A DNA stretch of 64,000 nt, taken from positions 4,905,001 to 4,969,000 of the forward strand of contig NZ_CP059322.2 in the NCBI RefSeq assembly GCF_013694245.2. The letters are read 5' to 3'. The translations under genes were made by a program, and so were the position numbers. Positions 33,757 through 42,333 of the stretch are shown in pieces. Under the pieces are notes generated by a model that saw only the letters and a program-made list of their open reading frames with translations, was not told the DNA's origin and ran no database searches. Every line of letters starts with the position of its first letter. Position 1 is the first letter of the stretch. This DNA comes from Micromonospora ferruginea (GTDB lineage Bacteria > Actinomycetota > Actinomycetes > Mycobacteriales > Micromonosporaceae).

Positions 33757-33809
33757 CCCTGGCACGCACGCGTGAAGCGTGAGGCACTCGAAGTGCCCGC
33801 GTGCCAGGG
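33757..33809. repeat. Nested inverted repeats between sepH and the aldo/keto reductase gene
   Basis: CCCTGGCACGC (33757-33767) is exactly complementary to GCGTGCCAGGG (33799-33809). Inside, GGCACT (33783-33788) pairs with AGTGCC (33792-33797). It starts 12 bases after the sepH stop and ends 7 bases before the next start codon, so it could be the sepH terminator, an operator for the reductase gene, or both. Confidence 0.7.
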
Positions 33810-33816
33810 TGGACCC

Positions 33817-34803
33817 ATGGAGTACACGAACCTGGGACGCACCGGCCTTTCGGTGAGCCGGCTCTGCCTCGGCACGATGAACTTCGGGCCGCAGACGGAC
33901 GAGCCGGACAGCTTCGCCATCATGGACCGGGCGCTGGAACACGGGATCAACTTCTTCGACACCGCGAACGTCTACGGCTGGAAGCTCGGCGAGGGCGTCA
34001 CCGAGCAGATCGTCGGCCGCTGGTTCGCCCAGGGCGGCGGGCGCCGCGACAAGGTCGTGCTGGCCACCAAGGTGTACGGCAAGATGAGCGAGTGGCCCAA
34101 CGACCAGGGCCTGAGCGCACGGCACATCATCCGGGCCTGCGAGGACTCGCTGCGCCGCCTGCAGACCGACACCATCGACCTCTACCAGATGCACCACGTC
34201 TCCCGAACCACGCCGTGGGAGGAGATCTGGCAGGCGATGGAGACGCTCGTCGCGCAGGGCAAGGTGCTCTACGTCGGGTCGTCCAACTTCGCCGGCTGGC
34301 ACATCGCCCAGGCGCAGGCGGCGGCCGGCCGGCGCAACTTCCTCGGCCTCGTCTCCGAGCAGTCCATCTACAACCTGCTCACCCGGCACGTGGAGCTGGA
34401 GGTGATTCCGGCCGCGCAGCACTACGGGCTGGGCATCATCCCCTGGTCGCCGCTGCACGGCGGGCTGCTCTCCGGGATCATCCGGAAGATGGCCGACGGC
34501 AGCGCGGCCCGCGGCACGTCCGGCCGCTCGGCCGACGCGCTGGCCGAGCACCGCACCACGATCGAGGCGTACGAGAAGCTCTGCGCCGACCTGGGGCAGG
34601 ATCCGGCCGACGTGGCGCTGGCCTGGCTGCTCTCCCGGCCGGGCGTGACCGCCCCGATCGTCGGCCCACGCACCATGGACCAGCTCGACCGCAACCTGGG
34701 CGCGCTCGACGTCGACCTGGACGAGGCCACCCTGACCCGCCTCGACGAGTTGTTCCCCCCGATCGGCAACGGCGGCCCCGGCCCCGAGGCCTGGGCCTGG
34801 TAG
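33817..34803 (+). CDS. Aldo/keto reductase
   Basis: The 328-residue protein is an AKR of the voltage-gated-channel beta-subunit-like/YajO type. Landmarks are TNLGRTGLSVSRLCLGTMNF, tetrad Asp and Tyr in FFDTANVYG, Lys in VLATKVYG, His in YQMHHVS, and the NADPH-binding end GPRTMDQLDRNLGAL. It reduces carbonyl compounds with NADPH in the cytoplasm; the substrate is unknown. ATG 33817 has only a weak ribosome site, so it may be leaderless. A 56-bp repeat begins 1 base after its TAG stop. Confidence 0.9.
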   Translation: MEYTNLGRTGLSVSRLCLGTMNFGPQTDEPDSFAIMDRALEHGINFFDTANVYGWKLGEGVTEQIVGRWFAQGGGRRDKVVLATKVYGKMSEWPNDQGLSARHIIRACEDSLRRLQTDTIDLYQMHHVSRTTPWEEIWQAMETLVAQGKVLYVGSSNFAGWHIAQAQAAAGRRNFLGLVSEQSIYNLLTRHVELEVIPAAQHYGLGIIPWSPLHGGLLSGIIRKMADGSAARGTSGRSADALAEHRTTIEAYEKLCADLGQDPADVALAWLLSRPGVTAPIVGPRTMDQLDRNLGALDVDLDEATLTRLDELFPPIGNGGPGPEAWAW

Positions 34804-34804
34804 G

Positions 34805-34860
34805 TGTAAGGAGGGGCCCCCGCTTAACGCATTCCGCATAGGAGGGGGCCCCGGTTAACA
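34805..34860 (+). repeat. 56-bp stop-codon-associated repeat, copy 3
   Basis: The copy runs from TGTAAGGAGGGGCCCCCGCT to GGTTAACA, spacer CGCATTCCGCATAG. It lies 1 base after the stop of the aldo/keto reductase gene and 4 bases before the stop of the convergent thpR gene, and fills almost the whole intergenic gap. Confidence 0.92.
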
Positions 34861-34864
34861 GGCG

Positions 34865-35419
34865 TCAGAGCGGCCAGGCGGCGAGGCGGGTGTAGCGCGC
34901 CGGGCGGCCGAGGTGGCTGCGGACCAGCACCAGCTCGTCGGCCGACCAGTCCGGGCCGGCGTACCCGTGCAACGCCTCCCGGTCGGCCCGCACATCGGCG
35001 GGGTCGACGCGATCGCCGGGACGCGCGATGGTCAGGTGGGCCCGGAACGGCTTGTCGTCGTGCGGCAGCTCGGCCCGGCGCAACCCGTCGCGTACCAGCC
35101 GGGCGAGCGTGCCCAGCGCGTCCGGCTCACCCCCGACGTCCACCCACAGCACCGTGGACCGCCCCTGGCCGAAGCTGCCCCCGCCACCGAGTCGCAGCCG
35201 CGGCGAGCTGCCCCGGCCGTCCCGGAAGGACTCCGCGGCCAGCCCCAGCGCGCCCTCCACCTCGACCAGCCGGTCATCCGGCACCTCGCCGAGGAAGGCC
35301 AGCGTGAGGTGGAGGTGGGCCGGATCGGCCAGCCGCGCGTCGATCCGTAGCTCGGCGACCCGCGCCACCAGATCGGCGACCGCCGCCGCGGGCGGGTAGA
35401 CCGCCGCGAAGAGCGGCAC
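34865..35419 (-). CDS. thpR: RNA 2',3'-cyclic phosphodiesterase (2H superfamily)
   Basis: The 184-residue protein has the two HxTx motifs of the 2H phosphoesterases, HLTL at 37-40 and HLTI at 128-131, in HLHLTLAFLGEVPD and FRAHLTIARPGD. It matches ThpR/LigT, which opens 2',3'-cyclic phosphates on RNA ends. GTG 35419 lies 4 bases after the stop of the upstream gene, so they form a two-gene operon. No other RNA-repair gene is adjacent. Confidence 0.9.
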   Translation of the reverse strand: MPLFAAVYPPAAAVADLVARVAELRIDARLADPAHLHLTLAFLGEVPDDRLVEVEGALGLAAESFRDGRGSSPRLRLGGGGSFGQGRSTVLWVDVGGEPDALGTLARLVRDGLRRAELPHDDKPFRAHLTIARPGDRVDPADVRADREALHGYAGPDWSADELVLVRSHLGRPARYTRLAAWPL

Positions 35420-35423
35420 CCGG

Positions 35424-35933
35424 TCAGCGGTGCCGCTGGTGGTGCGCCGCCCGGGCGGCCGGCAGGGTCAGCCCGGCGGCGTGCAGCAGCCCTTCGACGC
35501 GTACCCGTTCGATCTCCCGGTCGACGCCGTCCAGCTCGGCCAGGTGCTCGGCGATGCCGAGGGCGTGGCAGGCGGCGCGCAGCCGCTCGTCGTACGCCTC
35601 GATGACCGCGCCGTGCCACACCACCGAGCGGTCGGCGGCAGCCAGCCGGTGGCCGCCGAGCCGGCGCAGGTCGGTGGCGAGTTGCTCCAGCGGGCGGCGG
35701 CCCTCCCGCTCGAACTGGGTGAGGTCGATGTCGCGGGTCAGCGCCTCGGCCTCGATGGCCCGGTCGAGCCGGGCGATGGTGCGGCGCTCGCGGCGGCGTT
35801 CCCGCCACTCGGCCCAGCCGCAGGCGACGCGGTCGATGATCTCGTCGGCGCAGAAGACCAGCGCGAAGAGGGCGGGCAGGCAGCAGACGGCGAGGATCGC
35901 CAGCGCCAGCAGCAGCCCCTGCCCCAGTCCCAC
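35424..35933 (-). CDS. Membrane-anchored helical hypothetical protein
   Basis: The 169-residue protein has one N-terminal membrane helix (about 5-28, LLLALAILAVCCLPALFALV). A long charged helical region follows (WAEWRERRRERRTIARLDRA, then DLTQFEREGRRPLEQLATDL) with coiled-coil character. A leaderless start is likely: TAGCTT (35940-35945, minus strand) is 6 bases before GTG 35933. It is operon partner of thpR. I do not recognise the family. Confidence 0.72.
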   Translation of the reverse strand: MGLGQGLLLALAILAVCCLPALFALVFCADEIIDRVACGWAEWRERRRERRTIARLDRAIEAEALTRDIDLTQFEREGRRPLEQLATDLRRLGGHRLAAADRSVVWHGAVIEAYDERLRAACHALGIAEHLAELDGVDREIERVRVEGLLHAAGLTLPAARAAHHQRHR

Positions 35934-35992
35934 ACATCGAAGCTAAGCCCTGCCGCACCCACCCGCCACCCGTTTGCCAAAACAGACCCGGG

Positions 35993-36048
35993 TGTTAAGC
36001 GGGGCCCCCGGCTATGCGGAATGCGTTAACCGGGGCCCCCGCCTTTCA
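35993..36048 (-). repeat. 56-bp stop-codon-associated repeat, copy 4
   Basis: The element's TTTCA end supplies the TGA stop (36046-36048) of the minus-strand MFS gene. The TGTTAA end points at the next gene's promoter region 48 bases further on. Spacer is ATGCGGAATGC; the first core carries CCCCCGGC instead of CCCCCGCC. Confidence 0.92.
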
Positions 36049-37332
36049 CTCGTGCGAGGCGGACACCACGTAGAAGCGGGGCATCGGCAGCACCCGCATC
36101 CGCAGCCGCGCGCCGGAGCGGCGCAGTTGCCAGGTGAGCGCCAGCAGCGCGGCGGCCAGCGAGATCAGGCCACCGATCCAGATGCTCGCGCCGGCGCCGT
36201 ACCGCTCGGCGACCCACCCGATGATCGGCGCACCGACCGGGTTCGTCCCCAGGAACACCAGCACCCAAAGCGCCATCACCCGTCCCCGGAAGGACGCGTC
36301 GACGCCGAGCTGCACCCGCTGGTTGGCGGCCTGGGCGAAGAAGACCATGAAGAACCCGGTGGGCAGCAGCAGCGTCGCCACCAGCCAGTACGCGGGCGCG
36401 AGCCCGACCAGCGTGCCGAAGCTGGCGCAGCCGATCGCGGCGCCGAGCACCAGCCACACCGAGGGCCGGCTGCGCCGGCCGGTCCCGGCGAGCGCGCCGA
36501 CCAGCGCGCCGACCGCCAGCGCGGTGCTGAACAGTCCGAACGAGGCGGCGCCGGTCTGGAACACGGTCTTGGCCAGCGCGGCGAGGGTGAGCTGGAAGTT
36601 GAACAGGCTCATCCCGATCACCGACATGACGACCATGGGCAGCAGCAGGTCGGGGCGGCGGGCGACGTAGCGCAGGCCGTCCACCACCCGGGCCTGGTCG
36701 CGTTCGCCGGCCGGCGGCAGGTCCTTGCGGTGCAGTTCGGCCGGGCGCATCCGCACCACGTTGACCAGCGGGGCGACCGAGCTGAGCGCGGTGAACATGA
36801 AGACCGGGCCGACGTCGAACGCGGCGATGGCGAGGCCGGCGACGGCGGGGCCGACGATCCGGGCGGAGTTGAACACCGCCGCGTTGAGCGAGAGCGCGTT
36901 CGGCAGCAGCGGTACGCCGACCAGCTCGGAGACGAACGCCTGTCGCACCGGGGTCTCCACCGCGTTGGCGACGCCGAGCAGGGCGGCGAATGCGAAGACG
37001 TGCCAGAGCTGCACCACGCCGGTGACGACGAGCAGGCTCATGCCGAGCGCCAGGACGGTCCAGAACGCGTTGGCGACGAAGAGCAGCATCCGCTTGTCGT
37101 ACCGGTCGGCGAGGCGGCCGGAGAGCAGCGTGAGCAGGAGTACGGGGGTGAACTGCAACGCGGTGACCACGCCGAGGGCGGTCGCGGAGTTGTCGCTGAG
37201 CTCGAGGACGAGCCAGTCCTGGGCGATGAACATCATCCAGACGCCGATCAGTTTGATCAGCTGTCCGGTGGCGAAGAGTCGATAGTTGCGGACTCGTAGG
37301 GACTGGAACATCGTGCTCAGCTTGGCCTGCAC
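36046..37332 (-). CDS. MFS efflux transporter
   Basis: The 428-residue protein has 12 predicted membrane helices, with NYRLFATGQLIKLIGVWMMF at the start and motif A LLSGRLADRYDKRMLL. It also has NPVGAPIIGWVAERYG and a short basic tail. It belongs to the MFS_3 drug/siderophore exporter group. It is encoded 68 bases downstream of a marR gene on the same strand, the usual layout for a MarR-controlled multidrug pump. GTG 37332 is used; the ribosome site is unclear and a start within the marR-proximal sequence cannot be excluded. Its stop is part of the 56-bp repeat. Confidence 0.85.
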   Translation of the reverse strand: MQAKLSTMFQSLRVRNYRLFATGQLIKLIGVWMMFIAQDWLVLELSDNSATALGVVTALQFTPVLLLTLLSGRLADRYDKRMLLFVANAFWTVLALGMSLLVVTGVVQLWHVFAFAALLGVANAVETPVRQAFVSELVGVPLLPNALSLNAAVFNSARIVGPAVAGLAIAAFDVGPVFMFTALSSVAPLVNVVRMRPAELHRKDLPPAGERDQARVVDGLRYVARRPDLLLPMVVMSVIGMSLFNFQLTLAALAKTVFQTGAASFGLFSTALAVGALVGALAGTGRRSRPSVWLVLGAAIGCASFGTLVGLAPAYWLVATLLLPTGFFMVFFAQAANQRVQLGVDASFRGRVMALWVLVFLGTNPVGAPIIGWVAERYGAGASIWIGGLISLAAALLALTWQLRRSGARLRMRVLPMPRFYVVSASHE

Positions 37333-37400
37333 TCTAGGTGCGCCTCCTCGGGTCGGGTACGCCTCATCCACAACGGACGAAGCGGACCGCGCGACCCGGG

Positions 37401-37850
37401 TCAGGCGCGTGCGATCCCCTGGAGGATGTCCGCGGCCCGCCGCAGCGTGTCGCGTTCCTCTTCGGTGAGCGCGGCCAGCCGGCTGGCCAGCCATTCGTTT
37501 CGGGCCCGCTCGAACTGCTCGAGCACGGCCCGTCCCCCTTCGGTCGCCGCCAGGATGACCTGCCGTCCGTCGGTCGGGTGGGGGGTGCGCTGCACGAGGC
37601 CGCGCTCCTCCAACTTCGCGACGATCTTGGTCATCGTCGGTGGCTGCACCCGTTCCACGTCGGCCAGTTCCCGTGGCGTGAGGGCGCCCGCCAGGTTGAG
37701 GCTGGTGAGCGCCGACAGCTGGGTGACCGTGAGGTCGCCGACCGGTCGGGCCTGTCGGACCCGCCGGTTGAGCCGGGTGATCGCATCTCGCAGTTGGGGG
37801 GCCAACTGCGCCGGTGGCACGCGTTTCGCCGTCACCGTCCGCTCCGTCAC
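37401..37850 (-). CDS. MarR family transcriptional regulator
   Basis: The 149-residue protein has the MarR winged helix: LTVTQLSALTSLNLAGALTP, RELADVERVQPPTMTKIVAK, LEERGLVQRTPHPTDGRQVI (wing with DGR). Dimerisation helices lie at both ends. GTG 37850 appears leaderless with TAGGCT at 37858-37863, and a perfect palindrome covers that -10 box, so it almost certainly represses itself and the MFS pump gene downstream. The inducing ligand is unknown. Confidence 0.92.
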   Translation of the reverse strand: MTERTVTAKRVPPAQLAPQLRDAITRLNRRVRQARPVGDLTVTQLSALTSLNLAGALTPRELADVERVQPPTMTKIVAKLEERGLVQRTPHPTDGRQVILAATEGGRAVLEQFERARNEWLASRLAALTEEERDTLRRAADILQGIARA

Positions 37851-37852
37851 AC

Positions 37853-37882
37853 TAGTTAGCCTAACTAATGAGCCTGGCTAAC
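37853..37882. promoter_or_regulatory. MarR operator: palindrome TAGTTAG-C-CTAACTA plus extra half-site
   Basis: TAGTTAG (37853-37859) and CTAACTA (37861-37867) form a perfect 7-1-7 palindrome. A further half-site GGCTAAC (37876-37882) is the complement of GTTAGCC at 37855-37861. The palindrome covers the marR -10 box (TAGGCT, minus strand), so binding would block transcription. Confidence 0.8.
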
Positions 37883-37911
37883 GACATGCGTTATGACCAG
37901 GCTCACCAGCG

Positions 37912-39393
37912 TCAGAGCAGCACGGACTCGATCGGCCCGCGCAGGAAGTAGAGGACGAAGAGCGCGGCCACGCCGTACAGCAGGGGGTGGACCTCCCTGG
38001 CCTTGCCCTTCGCCAGCTTCACCAGCACGTAGCTGATCACGCCCGCCCCGATGCCGTTCGAGATCGAGTAGGTGAACGGCATCAGCACGATGGTGAGGAA
38101 CGCCGGGATCGCGATCTCGTAGTCGGTCCAGTCGATGGTCCGGACCGCCGTCATCATCAGGAAGCCGACCACCACCAGCGCGGTCGACGCGGCCTCGAAC
38201 GGCACGATCGCCGACAGCGGCGCCAGGAACATGGCCAGCAGGAACAACACGCCGGTGACCAGGTTGGCCACCCCGGTCCGGGCACCCTCACCGACACCGG
38301 CCGCACTCTCGATGTACGACGTGTTGCTCGACACCGACGCCGCGCCACCCGCGGCGGCGGCGATCGAGTCGACCAGCAGGATCTCCTTGGCCCGCGGCGG
38401 GGTGCCCTGCTCGTCGAGCATGTCCCCCTCCTGGCCGATCGCGACCATCGTGCCCATGGTGTCGAAGAAGTCCGTGATCAGCAGCGTGAAGACGAACATC
38501 AGCGGGACCAGCCAGCCCACCCGGGTCCACGAGTCCAGCACGTTGAAGTTGCCCAGCAGCGACAGGTCCGGCAGGTCCACCACCTGCTTCGGCAACTCGG
38601 GCACGTTGAGCGCCCAGCCCTTCGGGTTCGGCTTCCCGTCGACGAACGACGGGCCGATGTTGCCGATCGCCTCGACCACCACGGCCAGCACGGTGGAGGC
38701 CAGGATGCCGATCAGGATCGCGCCGCGGACCCGGCGTACCACCAGCACCACGGTGACCAGCAGGCCCACCACGAACACCAGCATCGGCCAACTGACGATC
38801 TTGCCGTTGATGCCCAGCCCGACCGGCACGGTGGAGTTCGCCGCGTCCGGCACCCGCCGGACGAACCCGGCGTCGACCAGGCCGATGATGGTCAGGAACA
38901 GCCCGATGCCGACGCCGATCGCGGTCTTGAGCTGCGTCGGCACCGAACGGAACACCGCGGTCCGCAGGCCGGTGAGCACCAGGATGCCGATCAGCACACC
39001 CTCGATCACCACCAGGCCCATCGCGTCCGCCCAGGTCATCTGCGGCGCGATCTCGAACGCGACGAGCGCGTTCACGCCCAGCCCGGCGGCCAGCGCGATC
39101 GGGAACCGGGCCACCACCCCCATCAGGATGGTCATCAGGCCCGCGACCAGCGCGGTCGCCGCGGCCAGCGCCGGGATGGCCAGGGTACGGCCGTCCGCGT
39201 CCTCCGCACCGCCGAGGATCAGCGGGTTCAACACCACGATGTACGCCATCGTGAAGAACGTGGCGAAGCCGCCGCGGATCTCCCGTCCGGTCGTCGACCT
39301 GCGGGCGGAGATCTCGAAGTAGCGGTCGAACGCGTTGCGCGGGTGCGCGGGATCGGGCGGTGTGCCGTGGTCCGCCGGCGGGGCAATGGACAT
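37912..39393 (-). CDS. NCS2 family purine permease (AzgA-like)
   Basis: The 493-residue protein has 12-14 membrane helices. AzgA-type landmarks are GGFATFFTMAYIVVLNPLIL near the start, AAGLGVNALVAFEIAPQMTW, TDFFDTMGTMVAIGQEGDML, and SSNTSYIESAAGVGEGARTG. These mark the adenine/guanine/hypoxanthine:proton symporter branch rather than uracil/xanthine UraA. ATG 39393 follows GATGAGGA. It transcribes toward the marR gene in a separate unit; no purine riboswitch is evident in the short leader. Confidence 0.9.
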   Translation of the reverse strand: MSIAPPADHGTPPDPAHPRNAFDRYFEISARRSTTGREIRGGFATFFTMAYIVVLNPLILGGAEDADGRTLAIPALAAATALVAGLMTILMGVVARFPIALAAGLGVNALVAFEIAPQMTWADAMGLVVIEGVLIGILVLTGLRTAVFRSVPTQLKTAIGVGIGLFLTIIGLVDAGFVRRVPDAANSTVPVGLGINGKIVSWPMLVFVVGLLVTVVLVVRRVRGAILIGILASTVLAVVVEAIGNIGPSFVDGKPNPKGWALNVPELPKQVVDLPDLSLLGNFNVLDSWTRVGWLVPLMFVFTLLITDFFDTMGTMVAIGQEGDMLDEQGTPPRAKEILLVDSIAAAAGGAASVSSNTSYIESAAGVGEGARTGVANLVTGVLFLLAMFLAPLSAIVPFEAASTALVVVGFLMMTAVRTIDWTDYEIAIPAFLTIVLMPFTYSISNGIGAGVISYVLVKLAKGKAREVHPLLYGVAALFVLYFLRGPIESVLL

Positions 39394-39486
39394 CGGGTCC
39401 TCATCTGGTTGATCGACCGGTCTCGTCGCGCGCATCGTGCCAGATCACCCGGCGGACAGGGAAGGACGATCACGTACGCTGGTCCG

Positions 39487-39747
39487 GTGCCCCAGGAGCA
39501 ACAGCCGCGGCCCGAGCCGCTCGACCCGCCGATGGTGCCGTTCGCCGTCGCCGGGCTGATCGCCTGGGCGGTGGCCGGCCTGGTGCTGCTGGTCTTCTTC
39601 CGCGACTGGCTCACCGCGCACGGCCACCAGAACTGGCTCTGGACCTGCCTCGCCGGTTTTCTGTGGGGCTTTCCCGGCCTGGCCACGATGATGCGGCACG
39701 ACGCCAACCGGCGCCGCCGCCGGGCGGCCGCCCCGCGTCAGCCCTGA
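39487..39747 (+). CDS. DUF2530 membrane protein
   Basis: The 86-residue protein starts with a Pro-rich segment and EPLDPPMVPFAVAGLIAWAV. It has two membrane helices and a basic tail (RHDANRRRRRAA), the DUF2530 pattern of actinobacteria. GTG 39487 appears leaderless with TACGCT at 39475-39480. It ends 4 bases before the convergent DUF3027 gene, a conserved neighbour. Function unknown. Confidence 0.85.
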   Translation: MPQEQQPRPEPLDPPMVPFAVAGLIAWAVAGLVLLVFFRDWLTAHGHQNWLWTCLAGFLWGFPGLATMMRHDANRRRRRAAAPRQP

Positions 39748-39751
39748 CCGG

Positions 39752-40576
39752 TCAGGAGTGGCCGTACGGCTCCGCCGGCTCGGTCGACTCCACCGAACCC
39801 GGCGCGCGGCTGACCGACATCGCCTCGACTGCGCTGTCGTCGTAGACCGTGGGCAGTTCGTCGACGGGCGTCTCGACCGCACTGACGAGCGTCTCCGAGT
39901 GCGCGCCGCAGCCGTGGTCGGCGCTCACCACTCGGCCGTCGTCGGGGGCGAAGAAGTTTCCGCACGCCCCGAAGGACTGCCGCAGCGAGCCGGCCAGCGG
40001 CAGGTAGAACCCGCAGCTCCCGCAGCGGGCGGCGGCCGGCGCGGCGGTCGAGATGGCGGCGTCCGGACCGTGGTCGCCGTCGTACCAGCGCTGGGCGGTG
40101 TCGGCGCGTCCCTCCCGGGACAGCACCCGGGCCCGGCCGAGGCCCAGCTCCCAGGCGGTCTCCTCGACGGCCGGATCGTCGGAGAGCAGGTAGCCCGGGG
40201 CGAGCCGCTCGTCGTCCGCCGAGGTGGTCAGCAGGTCACCGGGACCGAGGTCGCCGGGCTGCAGCCGCTCCTGCCAGGGCACCCAGCCGGGGGCGAGCAG
40301 CGCGTCCGGGCCGGGCAGCAGGACGGTCTCGCAGATCGTGACGTGCTTGCTGCGGGCCACCCGGGTCACCGTGACGGCCCAGCGCCAGCCGCGGTAGCCG
40401 GCCATCCGGCACTCGAAGTAGTGGGTGACGACCCGGTCGCCCTCGGCGACGGCCTGGAGATGGTCGCCGACGTCGGTCGGCTCCACCTCGGTGATGGCGT
40501 CGCGGGCCACCTCGACGGCGGCGGCGCAGACCTGGTCGAGCCGGGGAGCGCGGGCGGATACGGGCCTGGTCACCAT
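39752..40576 (-). CDS. DUF3027 protein
   Basis: The protein has about 274 residues. An N-terminal helical region (VCAAAVEVARDAITEVEP) is followed by the DUF3027 core (GDRVVTHYFECRMAGYRGWR, WVPWQERLQPGDLGPGDLL). A cysteine set follows (CGSCGFYLPLAG, then FGACGNFF and HGCGAHSE) that could bind zinc. The family is restricted to actinobacteria and of unknown function. ATG 40576 is chosen; ATG 40591 and GTG 40573 are possible. It is divergent from the MFS gene, and the DUF2530-DUF3027-MFS order appears conserved in actinomycetes. Confidence 0.87.
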   Translation of the reverse strand: MVTRPVSARAPRLDQVCAAAVEVARDAITEVEPTDVGDHLQAVAEGDRVVTHYFECRMAGYRGWRWAVTVTRVARSKHVTICETVLLPGPDALLAPGWVPWQERLQPGDLGPGDLLTTSADDERLAPGYLLSDDPAVEETAWELGLGRARVLSREGRADTAQRWYDGDHGPDAAISTAAPAAARCGSCGFYLPLAGSLRQSFGACGNFFAPDDGRVVSADHGCGAHSETLVSAVETPVDELPTVYDDSAVEAMSVSRAPGSVESTEPAEPYGHS

Positions 40577-40656
40577 TCCATTGTTCCCCATGCCCGTCGG
40601 CGGGTTCTCTCCGGGTGATGCGGCGCGCGGGGAGCGGATGGGTGAGGATGGGACAC

Positions 40657-42333
40657 ATGGCGCTGTCCTCCCGCTCCGGCCGCTCCTTCCTCGGGCGGAC
40701 CGTCGGCACCGGAATCCGCGCCACCCGGCTGCTGCTGCGGGGGTCGCTGCACGGCGGGCGCTGGATGACCCGCCGGGCCGGCACCGCCCGGGCCCGCAGC
40801 GCCGGCAACGAGGTGGGCATGGTCCGCCTGTTCGACCTGCACGCGCTCTCCTGCGCCGGGGACACGCTGATCGCCATCGGCCTGGCCGGGACGATCTTCT
40901 TCGACGTCCCGCTGGGTGAGGCCCGCAACAAGGTGGCGCTCTACCTGCTGGTGACCATGGTTCCGTTCGCCATGCTCGCCCCGGTGGTCGGCCCGCTGCT
41001 CGACCACTTCCGCCACGGCCGCCGGTACGCCCTGGCCACCACCATGCTCGGCCGGGCGTTCCTGGCCTGGCTGATCTCCGACTACATGGGCGGGCTCGGG
41101 CTCTATCCGGCGGCGTTCGGGGTGCTCGCGCTCTCCCGCGCCTACGGGGTGGCCCGGTCCGCGGCGGTGCCGAGGCTGCTCCCCGACGGGCTCGGGTTGT
41201 CCCAGGTCGGCGCGCGGGCCAGCGTCTACGGCACGGTGGCCGGGGCGCTGGTCGCCCCGATCGGGCTCGCCGCGTTCTGGCTCGGGCCGCAGTGGCCGCT
41301 CCGGGTCGCCTCGGTGATCTTCCTGCTCGGCATGGTGATCGCGCTCCGGTTGCCGCCGAAGGCCGACTCGGAGCCGCCGGAGCGGATGCCGCACCCGCTG
41401 CGCGCGATGCGCCGCCGCGACGGCGAGCGCCCGCTGGGCCGGGGCCGTCCCGCCGGTCGCCTGGTGATCGCCACGCTGATCGGCGCCGCGGCGCTGCGCG
41501 GGCTCTACGGCTTCCTGCTGCTCTTCCTCGCCTTCGCCATCAAGGCCGGCGACCTGACCACCGACTTCTTCGGCCGCGAGCTGAGCGCCCAGGCCGCGCT
41601 GGGCCTGGTCGGCGGCGCGCTGGCGGTGGGCACGTTCCTGGCCACCGCGCTCGGCACCCGGCTGCGGATCCACCGGCCGACCGCGATCCAGTCCAGCGGC
41701 ACGATCATCGTGGCCGGCGTGGCGCTGCTCGCCGCGATCAAGTTCTCGCTGCCCATGGTGGCGCTGCTCTGCCTGGTGGCCGCGCTGATGAGCGGGATCG
41801 CCAAGCTGGCGGTGGACGCCTCGATCCAGGAGCGGATCCCGGAGCGGCTGCGGGCCAGTTCCTTCGCGCACTCGGAGACCGCCCTGATGCTCGCGTTCGT
41901 GGCCGGCGGCGGGCTCGGGCTGGTGCCGTTCACCGGCCTGATCGGGGTGGCGGTGGCCGCCGGCGTGGCCGCGCTGGTGGCCCTGCGCGGGGTCCTGGTC
42001 GCCAGCCGCCTGCGCGGCGAGCAGTTGATCGGCCGCCCCGTGGGCGACGACGAGCTGACCAGCGGCCACCCCGTGGGCGACGACGAGCTGACCCGCGACC
42101 CGGCGGGCCCCGCGCGGGAGCCGGCGGCGACCTCGTTCCCGGAGCCGCCGGTCACCTCGTTCGACGACCCGGCGCCCACCTCACCGGCGCCGCAACGCGT
42201 CGACAGGCCGGCGCCGAACGACGACGACCTCGCACCGCCCGGCTTCCACATCTACCGTCCCTCCTCGTCGGTCGGCGGCCCCGGCACGGCCGAGGACGAG
42301 AACCGGCGCGACCCCCGGGGGCCGGTGGCGTGA
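40657..42333 (+). CDS. MFS transporter with disordered C-terminal tail
   Basis: The 558-residue protein has a basic cytoplasmic N-terminus (about 1-60), 10-12 membrane helices (LHALSCAGDTLIAIGLAGTI, then VVGPLLDHFRHGRRYALA) and a roughly 110-residue Pro/Asp-rich tail. The tail contains an internal duplication of HPVGDDELT-type sequence. It resembles actinobacterial MFS proteins encoded before mqnB. ATG 40657 appears leaderless with GAGGAT at 40644-40649. Its stop overlaps the mqnB start (GTGA), so mqnB is translationally coupled to it, which hints at a link to menaquinone synthesis or export of a by-product (inference). Confidence 0.85.
   Translation: MALSSRSGRSFLGRTVGTGIRATRLLLRGSLHGGRWMTRRAGTARARSAGNEVGMVRLFDLHALSCAGDTLIAIGLAGTIFFDVPLGEARNKVALYLLVTMVPFAMLAPVVGPLLDHFRHGRRYALATTMLGRAFLAWLISDYMGGLGLYPAAFGVLALSRAYGVARSAAVPRLLPDGLGLSQVGARASVYGTVAGALVAPIGLAAFWLGPQWPLRVASVIFLLGMVIALRLPPKADSEPPERMPHPLRAMRRRDGERPLGRGRPAGRLVIATLIGAAALRGLYGFLLLFLAFAIKAGDLTTDFFGRELSAQAALGLVGGALAVGTFLATALGTRLRIHRPTAIQSSGTIIVAGVALLAAIKFSLPMVALLCLVAALMSGIAKLAVDASIQERIPERLRASSFAHSETALMLAFVAGGGLGLVPFTGLIGVAVAAGVAALVALRGVLVASRLRGEQLIGRPVGDDELTSGHPVGDDELTRDPAGPAREPAATSFPEPPVTSFDDPAPTSPAPQRVDRPAPNDDDLAPPGFHIYRPSSSVGGPGTAEDENRRDPRGPVA

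Noticed and set aside
42040..42095. Direct repeat in DNA near the end of the MFS gene as a mobile or regulatory repeat
   Set aside because: It is an in-frame duplication of a short tail peptide (PVGDDELT) within coding sequence.
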